Made by a program: the position numbers and the translations under genes. From Alloacidobacterium sp963823845 (GTDB lineage: Bacteria > Acidobacteriota > Terriglobia > Terriglobales > Acidobacteriaceae), in contig CAWGND010000043.1 of the NCBI GenBank assembly GCA_963823845.1, positions 53,232 to 117,231 of the forward strand: a stretch of DNA of 64,000 nucleotides, in the 5' to 3' direction. Under the pieces are notes generated by a model that had not been told where the DNA came from, made no database searches, and was given only the letters and a program-made list of their open reading frames with translations. The number at the start of each line of letters is the position of its first letter. The first letter of the stretch is position 1. This document shows, one piece after another, positions 37,063 through 45,362 of the stretch.

Positions 37063-39740
37063 AAATCCTCTCTTACTGCCGTTGCCTTTTTGCGAAGCTC
37101 TTTCATGGCTCGCAGGTTGCCGATGAGATGAATGAGGAGCTTCGCGCTCACATCCTGCTGCGCGCCGACGATCTCGAGCGTTCAGGCCTCAATCGCGCGG
37201 AAGCGGATCGACGCGCGCGAATCGAGTTCGGTGGCTATGAGCGTTTCAGGGAGGAATCTCACGAAGCGCTGGGTGGCAATTTTCTTGAGACCCTCCTGCA
37301 GGATGTTCGCTTCAGCCTCCGGATGTTACGGAAATCACCCGGTTTTACCCTAGTTGCTGTCTTTACGCTGGCATTGGCCATCGGGGCAAACGCCGTGGTC
37401 TTCAGCATAATGAATGCGCTGATCCTGCGACCGCTCAAAGTACCACATGCCGAGAGCCTCTATGCGATCGAGCGGGGGAGCGGTCAGGACATCAATCACT
37501 CTTTCCCGGACTATCTTGATCTCCGCGATCGCAACCGCAGTTTTGAAGATCTGATTGCCTACAACGTCACGGGCGCGGCACTGGATACGGGTAACAATCC
37601 CACCTCCGCCTGGCTCTTGGAGGCGACGGGGAATTATTTCGACGCGTTAGGCATTCAGCCCTACCTCGGCCGCTTCTTTCATCGTTCTGATGAGCACGGT
37701 CCCAACAGCGCTCCTTATATTGTGCTCACCTATTGGTATTGGCACAGCCAGTTTCACGATGATCGTGGCGTGGTGGGCCGTATGGTTCAGCTGAACAAAC
37801 ATCCTTTTACGATCCTCGGCGTAGCGCCTCCTGACTTTCAGGGAACCTTGTTGTTTCTCGCTCCTGATTTCTGGGTGCCGATCGTGAACCAGGAGCAGGT
37901 GGAGGGATTGAATGTCCTGAATGAGCGTGGCAACCGCGGCATCCTGATGGTAATGGGACATCTGAAGCCGGGTGTCACTCAGGCGCAGGCCGCTGCTGAC
38001 CTCGACTCGATTGGCTCCTATCTCGAAAAGTCCTACCCCAAAGACGATAGCCATATGACGTTTTCCCTTACCAGTCCCAGCCTGGCCGGCGACTGGCTAG
38101 GGGGCCCGATGCGGGAATTTCTCACTGGCCTTATGTTGCTTGCCGGGTTGATTCTGCTGGCGGCTTGCGCCAACCTGGGCAGCCTGTTTGCCGCACGCGC
38201 CGCCGACCGGTCGCGCGAGATTGCCTTGCGCCTGGCGCTCGGATCGAGCCGCAGACGCATCCTGCGCCAGGTTTTTACCGAGGCAGTGCTGATTTCACTT
38301 GTCGGAGGAGCGGTCGGATTAGCGGGCAGCGTAGTGCTGCTGCGCGGGCTGAGCGCCTGGCGGCCGCTTTCAGCCACGGCCCCCAACCTGAGCGTTCCTG
38401 TGAATCCCGATGTGAAGGTTTATCTGGTTGCGTTACTGCTGGCGGTGGCGAGCGGGCTGCTCTTTGGCGCGGTGCCGGTAAGGCAGATACTCCGCACCAA
38501 TCCGTATGAGGTCGTCAAGTCGGGATTGTCACGCAGAACGGGCAGGCGACTCACGATTCGCGATCTTCTGCTCGTTGCGCAGATCTCGATCTGTGCGGTG
38601 CTGGTCACCTCTTCGATGGTCGCCGTGCGCGGGCTGGTCCGCTCGCTGGACAGCAATTTCGGATTCGAACCGCGGAATGCAATGTTGGTAGGCGCCTCTC
38701 TCAGTACGGCTGGTTACACCGGCGACAGCGTGCCCGCAATGCAGAAGCGCTTGATTGATACGGTGCACAACCTTCCCGGCGTAAATGCGGTGGGGTCGGT
38801 TGATCGGCTGCCATTGTATTTCGGGGCGAACGCGGCCATTGTTTTTACCGACAAAACGACAGATCTGCGCCCGTCGAACGCCTCTGCTGAAGCCATGACG
38901 TATAACATCTCTCCCGGATACTTCGAAGCAGCCCACACAGCCTTGCTGGCGGGAAGAGACTTCACCTGGCATGATAACGAGAACGCACCACGCGTGGCGG
39001 TAGTGAATCGGGAGTTTGCCTCCCGGATCTTTGGCTTAGCAACGAACGCCGTGGGCGGATATTACAAGAGGCGAGATGGAACGCGCATTCTAGTCGTGGG
39101 TGTTGCGGAAGACGGAAAGTACGCGAGCGTTACCGAAGCTCCCCAGCCGGCGATGTTTCTGCCGACCATGCAATCTCCATATGTCCGCGGAACGCATATG
39201 ACTGATTCAACCCTGGTGGTGCGCTCGTACCGTGATCCGCAGCAGATGGCCGCGAGCATCAAGACCGCACTGAGTGACCTGGATCCGGGGATGCCGGTGA
39301 CCGTCCAGGTGTGGGACAAGGCGCTGAACGACAGCGCTCTGTTCGCCTCGCGTATAGCGACGCTGGCGCTGGGCGTGCTCGGCCTGATGGGCGCCGTGCT
39401 GTCGATCACCGGCATCTTTGGAATGGCGGCGTACTCTGTCAGCAAGCGGCTGCGCGAGCTGGGAATTCGCGTGGCTCTCGGCGCGCAGCGGAAGGAAGTG
39501 CTGCAGGCCGCACTCGGGAGGGCGTTCAAGTTGCTGGCTTTCGGTTCGGCAGCGGGACTGGTCCTCGGACTGCTAGCCACTCGCGTTCTCGCGTACATCG
39601 TCTACGGGGCAACTCCGCGCGATCCGTTGGTGCTGGCCGGTGTCGTTCTGGCGATGGCGTTGCTGGGGCTTGTAGCCACGTGGATTCCGGCGCAGCGGGC
39701 GTTGTCGGTTGATCCCCTGATCCTGCTGCGCGAGGAGTGA
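37059..39740 (+). CDS. ADOP-type ABC transporter permease
   Basis: 893 aa. The N-terminal prefix (VADEMNEELRAHILLRADDLERSG, about 20-60) is the short helical domain of ADOP proteins. Then come MacB-type periplasmic domains and FtsX-type membrane blocks, each twice: helices near residues 100-120, 350-380, 400-420, 455-475, and a second half with 780-800, 820-840 and 865-885. Conserved pieces are SPGFTLVAVFTLALAIGANA, ADRSREIALRLALGSSRR and SKRLRELGIRVALGAQRKE. No ATPase gene lies next to it, as usual for this 'orphan' family. The substrate is unknown; an efflux or lipoprotein-type role is inferred from MacB. Confidence 0.93.
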   Translation: MKILSYCRCLFAKLFHGSQVADEMNEELRAHILLRADDLERSGLNRAEADRRARIEFGGYERFREESHEALGGNFLETLLQDVRFSLRMLRKSPGFTLVAVFTLALAIGANAVVFSIMNALILRPLKVPHAESLYAIERGSGQDINHSFPDYLDLRDRNRSFEDLIAYNVTGAALDTGNNPTSAWLLEATGNYFDALGIQPYLGRFFHRSDEHGPNSAPYIVLTYWYWHSQFHDDRGVVGRMVQLNKHPFTILGVAPPDFQGTLLFLAPDFWVPIVNQEQVEGLNVLNERGNRGILMVMGHLKPGVTQAQAAADLDSIGSYLEKSYPKDDSHMTFSLTSPSLAGDWLGGPMREFLTGLMLLAGLILLAACANLGSLFAARAADRSREIALRLALGSSRRRILRQVFTEAVLISLVGGAVGLAGSVVLLRGLSAWRPLSATAPNLSVPVNPDVKVYLVALLLAVASGLLFGAVPVRQILRTNPYEVVKSGLSRRTGRRLTIRDLLLVAQISICAVLVTSSMVAVRGLVRSLDSNFGFEPRNAMLVGASLSTAGYTGDSVPAMQKRLIDTVHNLPGVNAVGSVDRLPLYFGANAAIVFTDKTTDLRPSNASAEAMTYNISPGYFEAAHTALLAGRDFTWHDNENAPRVAVVNREFASRIFGLATNAVGGYYKRRDGTRILVVGVAEDGKYASVTEAPQPAMFLPTMQSPYVRGTHMTDSTLVVRSYRDPQQMAASIKTALSDLDPGMPVTVQVWDKALNDSALFASRIATLALGVLGLMGAVLSITGIFGMAAYSVSKRLRELGIRVALGAQRKEVLQAALGRAFKLLAFGSAAGLVLGLLATRVLAYIVYGATPRDPLVLAGVVLAMALLGLVATWIPAQRALSVDPLILLREE

Positions 39741-39751
39741 ATCTGAAGCGG

Positions 39752-39769
39752 TCCTGAGCTCCGTCAGGA
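39752..39769 (+). terminator. weak hairpin after the ADOP gene
   Basis: TCCTGA, six bases, TCAGGA, 12 bases after the permease stop. The stem is short and there is no T-run, so termination here is only possible, not shown. Confidence 0.25.
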
Positions 39770-39861
39770 TCGTGCTTCTGAACCTGAGGTCGGCGGCTAC
39801 AACGTTTCCGCTGATTCGCCCAAACTGGGACCTTCGCTGTTGATCTCTACCTGTCTCATCC

Positions 39862-40056
39862 TTGCAATTCGCACGGCGAAATGGTCAGCCACATTCGAAA
39901 ACACAAGTTCTAATTCCCGAGCTTGATAGAGAGATCGAATACGCCACATTTCTAGCCAGTCGAGTGATGGCTTCATTGGTTTCCAAACGCGAAGGACTGT
40001 TTCCACAGAAACGCGAACCTTGGTATCAGCCAAGGGATGAAGATGTGCCGAAGTGA
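39862..40056 (+). CDS. possible small protein or C-terminal fragment, unrecognised
   Basis: Up to 64 codons from a TTG, ending in REIEYATFLASRVMASLVSKREGLFPQKREPWYQPRDEDVPK. The charged, evenly spaced helix and the WYQP tail look protein-like, but there is no ribosome site at the start, so it may be the tail of a lost gene. The opposite strand (39797-40033) is also open. I cannot decide which, if either, is real. Confidence 0.25.
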   Translation: MQFARRNGQPHSKTQVLIPELDREIEYATFLASRVMASLVSKREGLFPQKREPWYQPRDEDVPK

Positions 40057-40244
40057 TCAGGTAGAGCCTTTTGAGATCTTCAGGCGGGTAACTTCTTGTT
40101 GATTACAAGTGGGTACGGCCAAGAAACCAAAGAGGAGTTTCAGAGACGTGCAAGAACGATTAAATTTCAAACCGTTGAGTAGCACTTGGGGGAGGGCTAC
40201 TGAATTGTGGCGCCAGTGGACCAACCGTTCACTGGCGTTTTGCA

Positions 40245-40502
40245 TTGAAACAAATGCACGATTCCCTTCCCTGTAAATGTGAGGACGCCATGGGGCGAAA
40301 CGCAACGATAGCGCTCGATAAGGAACTTCACTTCTGTGAAACCGGAAACCGTCTGGCGTTGGAGTATCTGAAAATCTCGCGCGATGTATTGAACGATGTC
40401 GAAGCCGATGAGAGCGCGGATTACATGAAATGTCGAATCACGAACTCATTCGATGCCCTCATTAACCATACAAGTCGCTGCCCGAATTGTCGGGATCACT
40501 AA
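40245..40502 (+). CDS. small hypothetical protein with two Cys pairs
   Basis: 85 aa at most; a second ATG at 40290 (MGRNATIAL) would drop the first CKC pair. The sequence has CKC near the N-terminus, a central helix (CETGNRLALEYLKISRDVLND) and an ending CPNC, suggesting a small metal-binding or redox-sensitive protein. A perfect hairpin begins ten bases after the stop, which supports a real transcript end. I recognise no family. Confidence 0.4.
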   Translation: MKQMHDSLPCKCEDAMGRNATIALDKELHFCETGNRLALEYLKISRDVLNDVEADESADYMKCRITNSFDALINHTSRCPNCRDH

Positions 40503-40511
40503 ATAATAAAG

Positions 40512-40587
40512 CGAAAGGGCGAAATCCCTTTCGAGACGTCGCCCTCTGCCCGTCCGATTCTCGAAGATCCGGTTCGGCAACCGGATC
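40512..40587. other. two adjacent perfect hairpins
   Basis: First hairpin: CGAAAGGG, six bases, CCCTTTCG (40512-40533). Second: GATCCGGTT, CGGC, AACCGGATC (40566-40587). Neither is followed by a T-run. They follow the small ORF and could end its transcript or form a structured RNA. The rest of the gap to 40900 shows nothing I recognise. Confidence 0.45.
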
Positions 40588-40900
40588 ACAGCGTCGTCAT
40601 GCCAGAACTAATCGGGACCTGCGAGCGTCAGCCCGCTTCCCCGCGCCGTTTCGCCATCATATCCGCTGTGAGAGCCTTCTCAGGCTGTCCGTAAGTATCC
40701 AGTTTCCTGAATCCATCCGCGGGTCACGTTGCCGGTTCCCTCGACGGCCTTGTCTGCTCTCTTCTTCTGGAAGATCGCTCTTCCGTTGAGTTGAAGCATA
40801 CCGCTTATGCTCCGTGTCGCAAGACGTCTGCGAAGATTTTTCGGTGTGGAAATGGCGTACCCATTGTGGAAACGAGGGCCAGAGAATATACGCTTAATGC

Positions 40901-41231
40901 ATGTGCGGCCGGTATCAGAGACGCAGCGATAAACAGAAGATCGTCGAAGCCTTCCATCTGGGAAATGTCGATGGCCTGACCCTGGAGTTTGCACCGGACT
41001 ACAACGCAGCGCCACAGTCCATGCAGCCGGTCATCGTGTGGGACAAACAGTTTGGATCGCGATCACTGCATATGATGTTCTGGCGCTTCTTACCACCGTA
41101 TGTCACGGATCCGAAAATTCAGACTCGACACGATCAATGCCAGAGGCGAAAGCCTGATGGACAGCAATGTCTGGCGCGATGCTTTCCTGCACAGCCGCTG
41201 CCTCGTGCCCGTGGATTCGTTCATCGAGTGG
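40901..41231 (+). pseudogene. SRAP (YedK/HMCES-like) gene, exon 1, frameshifted
   Basis: Starts MCGRYQRR; Cys2 is the residue that in SRAP proteins forms the covalent link to abasic sites in single-stranded DNA. It continues LEFAPDYNAAPQSMQPVI and MMFWRFLPPYVTDPK. At the AAAA run (41114-41117) the frame shifts by one: the correct continuation is KFRLDTINARGESL ... LVPVDSFIEW in the next frame. The exon ends at TGG just before the group II intron. Removing one A and the intron would restore a full SRAP protein. The A-run shift could be slippage, a real mutation or a base-calling error. Confidence 0.82.
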
Positions 41232-41819
41232 GTGCGACCTGTAAGTCGCTCCGATGATTGTCCGGCATGGTCACATGACCGGACCTGCCGTCCCATCGGC
41301 AGTACCCCAGGAGGTCAGGCGGCTTGGTAACGAGCCGTTGAGAAGCCCTCTGACAATGTACCTGCAGCCGTAAGGTTGCTAAGTGAGCCGCGAGGTGAGC
41401 TTGGGTCTGCCAGCATCAGGGCGGATAGGGGCAGGGTGAGTGGCATGGCCAGCATATGCGAACTCTCGTAAGCATCGAGATGAAAGAAGGAGCCAAAGAT
41501 GCTGACAGGCTCCGGATGCAGTGGGCGCGGAAGCTCCATTCTCTTCCGTCATGGGCAAACAACACTGCCGGTGTAGTAGAGAGGGCCTAAACCACATCTG
41601 TCATCGGAACGAAACAGGGTAAGCCCGTATCGCTCCCGTAAGGGTAGGAAGGCCGCAAGGCTGGACGATAGCAATGCGGGTAGAGGAGGAGAGAGGAAGC
41701 AAATGCCACCCGGTAATCGGATGGATACAGATCTGATGTCTGGCGCGAAAGCGAGCCGACTTCTCTCTGGTCTTCGATCACGAAAGAACCTGATTAACCA
41801 GCATAAGGAGGCAAAGCAG

Positions 41820-43536
41820 ATGATGACGGAGCGATCCGTTGGTGCGGCATCCCATGCTTCGCTTCATTGGGGCGAAATAGACTGGCGCTCCGTGAATCGG
41901 AATGTGCGCAGGCTCCAGGTGCGTATCGTGAAGGCTGTAGAGGCAAACAGATGGGGCAAGGTGAAAGTCTTGCAACGGCTGCTCACACACTCGCGGGACG
42001 GTAAGCTGTTAGCCGTACGGCGGGTGACTGAGAATCAAGGCCGGAAGACTGCTGGTGTAGACGGCATCATCTGGAATACACCAGCAAAGAAGGCAGCTGC
42101 TGTATATGCAATGAGAGGCAGAGGCTATCGTCCACTGCCACTCAGACGCATATACATTCCGAAGTCGAACGGCAAGTTGCGTCCGCTCGGTATCCCGGCC
42201 ATGAAGGATAGAGCGATGCAGGCGCTGTATCTGCTGGCACTCGATCCCGTGGCGGAAACGACAGCGGACGTAAACTCTTACGGATTCCGCAAACGGCGCT
42301 CCTGCGCGGATGCGATTCAGGGTTGCTTCACAGCCCTAAAGCATCGCAATCCGCACTGGGTGTTGGAAGGCGATATCCGTGGCTGTTTCGACAACATTAG
42401 TCATGCGTGGCTGATGGCCCACGTTCCTATGGACAAGGGCGTCCTCCGCAAATGGCTAAGAACTGGCTACATGGAAAAATCCATCTTCCATGCGACCGAG
42501 CAAGGTACACCACAGGGCGGCATCCATCTCGCCTGTGTTGGCCAATATTGCGCTCGATGGTCTGGAGCGGTGCTTGCGGGAAAAGTACCCGCAGCGCGGC
42601 AAAGGATCGGAGAAAGGTCGCTATGCTGGCGTCCATCTTATCCGCTATGCCGACGACTTCATCATTACCGGCAGGACAAAGGAACTGCTGGAGCAAGAGG
42701 TGAAACCGCTGGTGGAAGAGTTCCTTCGCGCTCGCGGGTTGGAACTCTCGGCAGAAAAGACGAGGGTCACGCACATCGAAGAGGGCTTTGACTTCCTCGG
42801 ACAGAACTTGCGAAGGTACAGCGACGGAAAGTTGCTGGTCAAACCATCTCGTAAGAATATCCATACGTTCCTGGAAAATGTTCGGGAGGTTATCAGAGGA
42901 GCGCAGGCTATCCCGACGTGGCAACTGACCACAAAGCTCAATCGGATCATACGCGGTTGGGCGATGTATCACGGTCACGTCAACAGCAAGCGCATCTTCA
43001 GCCATGTAGATCATGCCATCTTTAAAGCCTTGTGGCAGTGGGCGTTGAAGCGGCATCCCCGCAAGGGAAAACGTTGGGTCATGCGGAAATACTTCGCACG
43101 ACGTGGCGGCCGCGGATGGTGTTTCTTTGGAGTGAGGAAGTATGAGGACGGACGAAAGGAGAACGTGTGGCTTTTCCATGCGGCCTGCTTGCCAATCCGC
43201 TTTCACGTCAAGATCAAGCGAGAAGCGAACCCATATCACCCTGCATGGGAGATGTACTTCGAAGCTCGCGAGAGCAGGCATATGGCTCGCACACTGTGGG
43301 GTCATCGAACCCTGCTCTATCTCTGGCGAACCCAACGGGGAGTATGTGCCGCATGTGGCGAACCCATCACTCAGGAAACCGGATGGCACAGCCATTACGT
43401 GATCCCCAAGGTGATGGGTGGACCCGGCGGTACAACCAACCGTCAACTTCTTCATCCTCAATGTCACCGACAACTGCACAACCAATTCTGTGGCTTTGAA
43501 CAACCGCGTCTCTCCCGAGGCGTTATGAAGGCTTGA
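41820..43536 (+). pseudogene. group II intron reverse transcriptase/maturase with HNH domain, one frameshift
   Basis: The start is the ATG after AAGGAGG (41804-41810); an earlier in-frame ATG at 41703 is less likely. The RT domain runs GVDGIIWNTP, RPLPLRRIYIPKSNGKLRPLGIP, YGFRKRRSCADAI, LEGDIRGCFDNI, EQGTPQGG. An extra C near 42524 breaks the frame just before SPVLANIALDGLE; the next frame holds the catalytic YADDFIITG, the thumb/X maturase region (LNRIIRGWAMYHG) and an HNH nuclease (CAACGEPIT ... LHPQCHRQLHN). As sequenced, the protein stops before the YADD site, so mobility and assisted splicing are lost unless the insertion is a base-call error. Confidence 0.85.
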
Positions 43537-43610
43537 GCCGTGTGAGTTGGAAACTCTCACGCACGGTTCTTAGAGGGGCGGTCGGCGGCAACGTCGCCCG
43601 CCTACTCGAC
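43535..43610 (+). ncRNA. group II intron domains V and VI
   Basis: Domain V is a 35-nt hairpin starting GAGCCGTGTGAG with a GAAA tetraloop and closing CTCACGCACGGTTC; domain VI follows, with a GC stem and the CCTACTCGAC end carrying the unpaired A near the 3' end used as the branch point. These are the catalytic and branching parts of the ribozyme and look intact. Confidence 0.85.
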
Positions 43611-44060
43611 AAGCGCGTAGATGCTAAAACGAAGCTGCCGTGGGTTTTCGCCATGAAAGACGAAGAGCCCTTCGCTCTGGCGGGCGTCTACCGGCGCTGG
43701 CGCTCACCCGATCGTAAATCGGATATGGACACCTTCGCCATCATCACGACAGAGCCCAACGAATTGCTTGCAGAAAAGACCGGACATGACCGTATGCCCG
43801 TCATCATCAAGAAACAAGACTACCAGCGCTGGCTTGAGCCCGGCGACGAAGCACGGCCGCCAATCGACCTTCTCCGGCCCTTCGACTCAGACAAGATGAA
43901 GGCATGGCGGGTAGATAAGCGGGTTAACAGTGTCCGGAACAATGAGCCTTCGCTTATTGAGCCGGTGAAGGATGAAGTTCCTCCCGAGGAGCCCAAGCGC
44001 GCCAAACAACCACAGCGTAAGCCGAAAACAGATGAGAACGGCCAGCTAAGTATGTTCTAA
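43611..44060 (+). pseudogene. SRAP (YedK/HMCES-like) gene, exon 2
   Basis: Begins KRVDAKTKLPWVFAMKDEEPFALAGVYRRW and continues FAIITTEPNELLAEKTGHDRMPVIIKKQDYQRWL, with the conserved HDRMPV containing the active-site His of the SRAP fold. It ends in a charged tail (PKRAKQPQRKPKTDENGQL) and a TAA. With exon 1 it makes a protein of about 260 aa, the usual length. SRAP proteins cap abasic sites in exposed single-stranded DNA; the neighbouring DNA-ligase-D scrap fits a lost DNA-repair cluster. The last 25 codons are duplicated at 58.2 kb. Confidence 0.85.
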
Positions 44061-44086
44061 CCTCCGAGTCGACAGACCATTGTTCC

Positions 44087-44215
44087 TTAAGTCTCTTTCA
44101 CGACTTTGCGCGGATCTTTGTCATTTCGCAACGTCACGAATTTCGCATGACGCAAATGATCTGCACCTGTCCATTCCAGGAATGCTATCTGCGCGACCGT
44201 TTCCGGCTTCACCCA
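44087..44215 (-). pseudogene. LigD-type ATP-dependent DNA ligase, C-terminal 42 codons, copy A
   Basis: Minus-strand reading gives WVKPETVAQIAFLEWTGADHLRHAKF and then LRNDKDPRKVVKET before a TAA, the conserved end of the ligase OB domain in LigD-type enzymes. An in-frame TAG lies directly before the Trp codon, so nothing upstream of it survives. It is tail-to-tail with the SRAP gene, 27 bp between stops. Confidence 0.82.
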
Positions 44216-44243
44216 CTATGTCGAACGCCCGACTATGCCGCAT
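44210..44243 (-). repeat. 34-bp IS91-associated end motif, copy A
   Basis: On the minus strand it runs ATGCGGCATAGTC ... TTCGACATAGTGGGTG. It differs at two positions from copy B (58422-58455) and closely matches copy C beside the recombinase/IS91 transposase genes (62074-62107). Confidence 0.7.
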
Positions 44244-44392
44244 CGCTCCTGCGGGTCCACGGATCAAAATCAATCATTCTGGGAGGTTTGTTGGCAACAG
44301 GAAGTTGGCAGGTTGCATGATCCCCAGTGGCCTGATATAAGATTCGGTCTTCCCGAGATCAAAGTACACCAGCTTCCTTTCCGAGATGATGC

Positions 44393-45034
44393 ATGCCAAT
44401 TAACCGTCCTCGTGTTCTGATTGCTGACGCTCACACTCTCATTGCAGAGCTGTGCAGTAAGCTGCTCGAAACAGATTTCAACGTAGTCGGCACTGCGACT
44501 GATGGACACACCATGGTGCAATTAGCTTTGCAGTTACGGCCGGACCTGATTGTTGTTGATATTGCAATGCCGATTCTCAATGGTCTGGACGCAGGTTGGC
44601 AGGTGAAAAAAGTACTTCCAGAAACCAAACTTATATTTCTAACCATCCATGACGGGCCTGAACTTGTAGCAGAAGCGTTCCGTCGCGGAGCTTCCGGCTA
44701 TTTGCTCAAGACTTGTACCGCGTCCGAATTGCTAACGGGGGTACAACAAGTATTGCGTGGCAAATCGTATGTATCGAAGATTCTTTGCAAAGACGAGGTC
44801 AGCTACATCCGTTGCGGCAAAACGAAATTCGCGCAACCGGACGAGAGGCTGACAGATAGGCAGCGTCAAGTCCTGCAGTTACTTGCAGAAGGTAAAGTGA
44901 TGAAGGAAGTTGGATTCATTCTAAACTTGACCACCCGGACCGTTTCTTTTCATAAATATCGGATCATGAAAGCGCTGGGCGTCACAAGCAGTGCAGAGCT
45001 CATACGATATGCCATAAAGAATTACATGGTGTAG
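44393..45034 (+). CDS. NarL/LuxR-type response regulator
   Basis: 213 aa. Receiver: VLIADAHTLIAELC, phospho-acceptor Asp in LIVVDIAMPILNG, a conserved switch Thr (LIFLTIHDG) and Lys (YLLKTCTAS). The C-terminal LuxR helix-turn-helix reads LTDRQRQVLQLLAEGKVMKEVGFILNLTTRTVSFHKYRIMKALG. There is no partner kinase next to it. It lies just upstream of the tRNA-Sec and formate dehydrogenase operon, so it may control that operon; this is a positional guess. Confidence 0.92.
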   Translation: MPINRPRVLIADAHTLIAELCSKLLETDFNVVGTATDGHTMVQLALQLRPDLIVVDIAMPILNGLDAGWQVKKVLPETKLIFLTIHDGPELVAEAFRRGASGYLLKTCTASELLTGVQQVLRGKSYVSKILCKDEVSYIRCGKTKFAQPDERLTDRQRQVLQLLAEGKVMKEVGFILNLTTRTVSFHKYRIMKALGVTSSAELIRYAIKNYMV

Positions 45035-45122
45035 AAAGCTGCTAGCCTCGTGACGATGATCTCCCAGTACCTCCGGTATCTACGCTAGCGATAGTCCCAA
45101 GCTGCGTGTTATTGATTGCAAT

Positions 45123-45214
45123 GGAAGCGTCTTGGCTCCGGTAATCCTCCTGGTCTTCAAAACGGTGGTAGCCCGCACGGGCGACGGTGTGTTCGACTCA
45201 CATACGCTCCGCCA
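45123..45214 (+). tRNA. selC: tRNA-Sec (UCA anticodon), degenerate or diverged
   Basis: 92 nt. It starts GGAAGCGT, has anticodon loop CTTCAAA (UCA), a long variable arm with a GCCCG/CGGGC stem, a T-arm with GTGTG-TTCGACT-CACAT, and ends ACGCTCC-GCCA. The acceptor lacks one base opposite A3, and the anticodon and D stems contain mismatches, so it may be a decayed copy. The position, 148 bp before a UGA-containing formate dehydrogenase gene, strongly supports the identity. Confidence 0.7.
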
Positions 45215-45362
45215 TTCCACCAGATCAAACTAGACTATCGAGAAGTTCAAGAGTACTGGCGCCTTTGACAGGTCTCGTTCTCTTAATTTTGTGGTAGCCT
45301 TTATTCCAATTATTCCTCTTGGAACGATTCTCTGTCCCCGAGGATTCTGCTGAGGAGGCCGA

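Larger units (their letters stand above)
41232..43610 (+). mobile_element. group II intron inserted in the SRAP gene
   Basis: 2379 bp. The 5' end is GTGCGACC, the usual bacterial group II start, directly after the exon TGG codon. A non-coding domain I-IV region (41232-41819) leads into a reverse-transcriptase/maturase ORF. The 3' end shows domain V (43535-43569) and domain VI, ending CCTACTCGAC. Joining the flanks gives FIEW + KRVDAKTKLPW, the exact SRAP EWK motif in frame, which fixes both borders. The intron is on the sense strand, so splicing could in principle restore the host gene. Confidence 0.88.
43985..44243. repeat. 259-bp direct duplication, copy A (SRAP tail + LigD tail)
   Basis: Matches 58198-58455 in the same orientation with only scattered differences and one single-base gap. 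It holds the last 25 codons of the SRAP gene, the antisense ligase C-terminus and a 34-bp end motif. Copy A is continuous with the SRAP gene, so it is the parental copy. Confidence 0.9.

Noticed and set aside
42427..43560. 377-codon frame antisense to the intron reverse transcriptase
   Set aside because: The sense strand holds clear RT and HNH motifs; the antisense reading has none.
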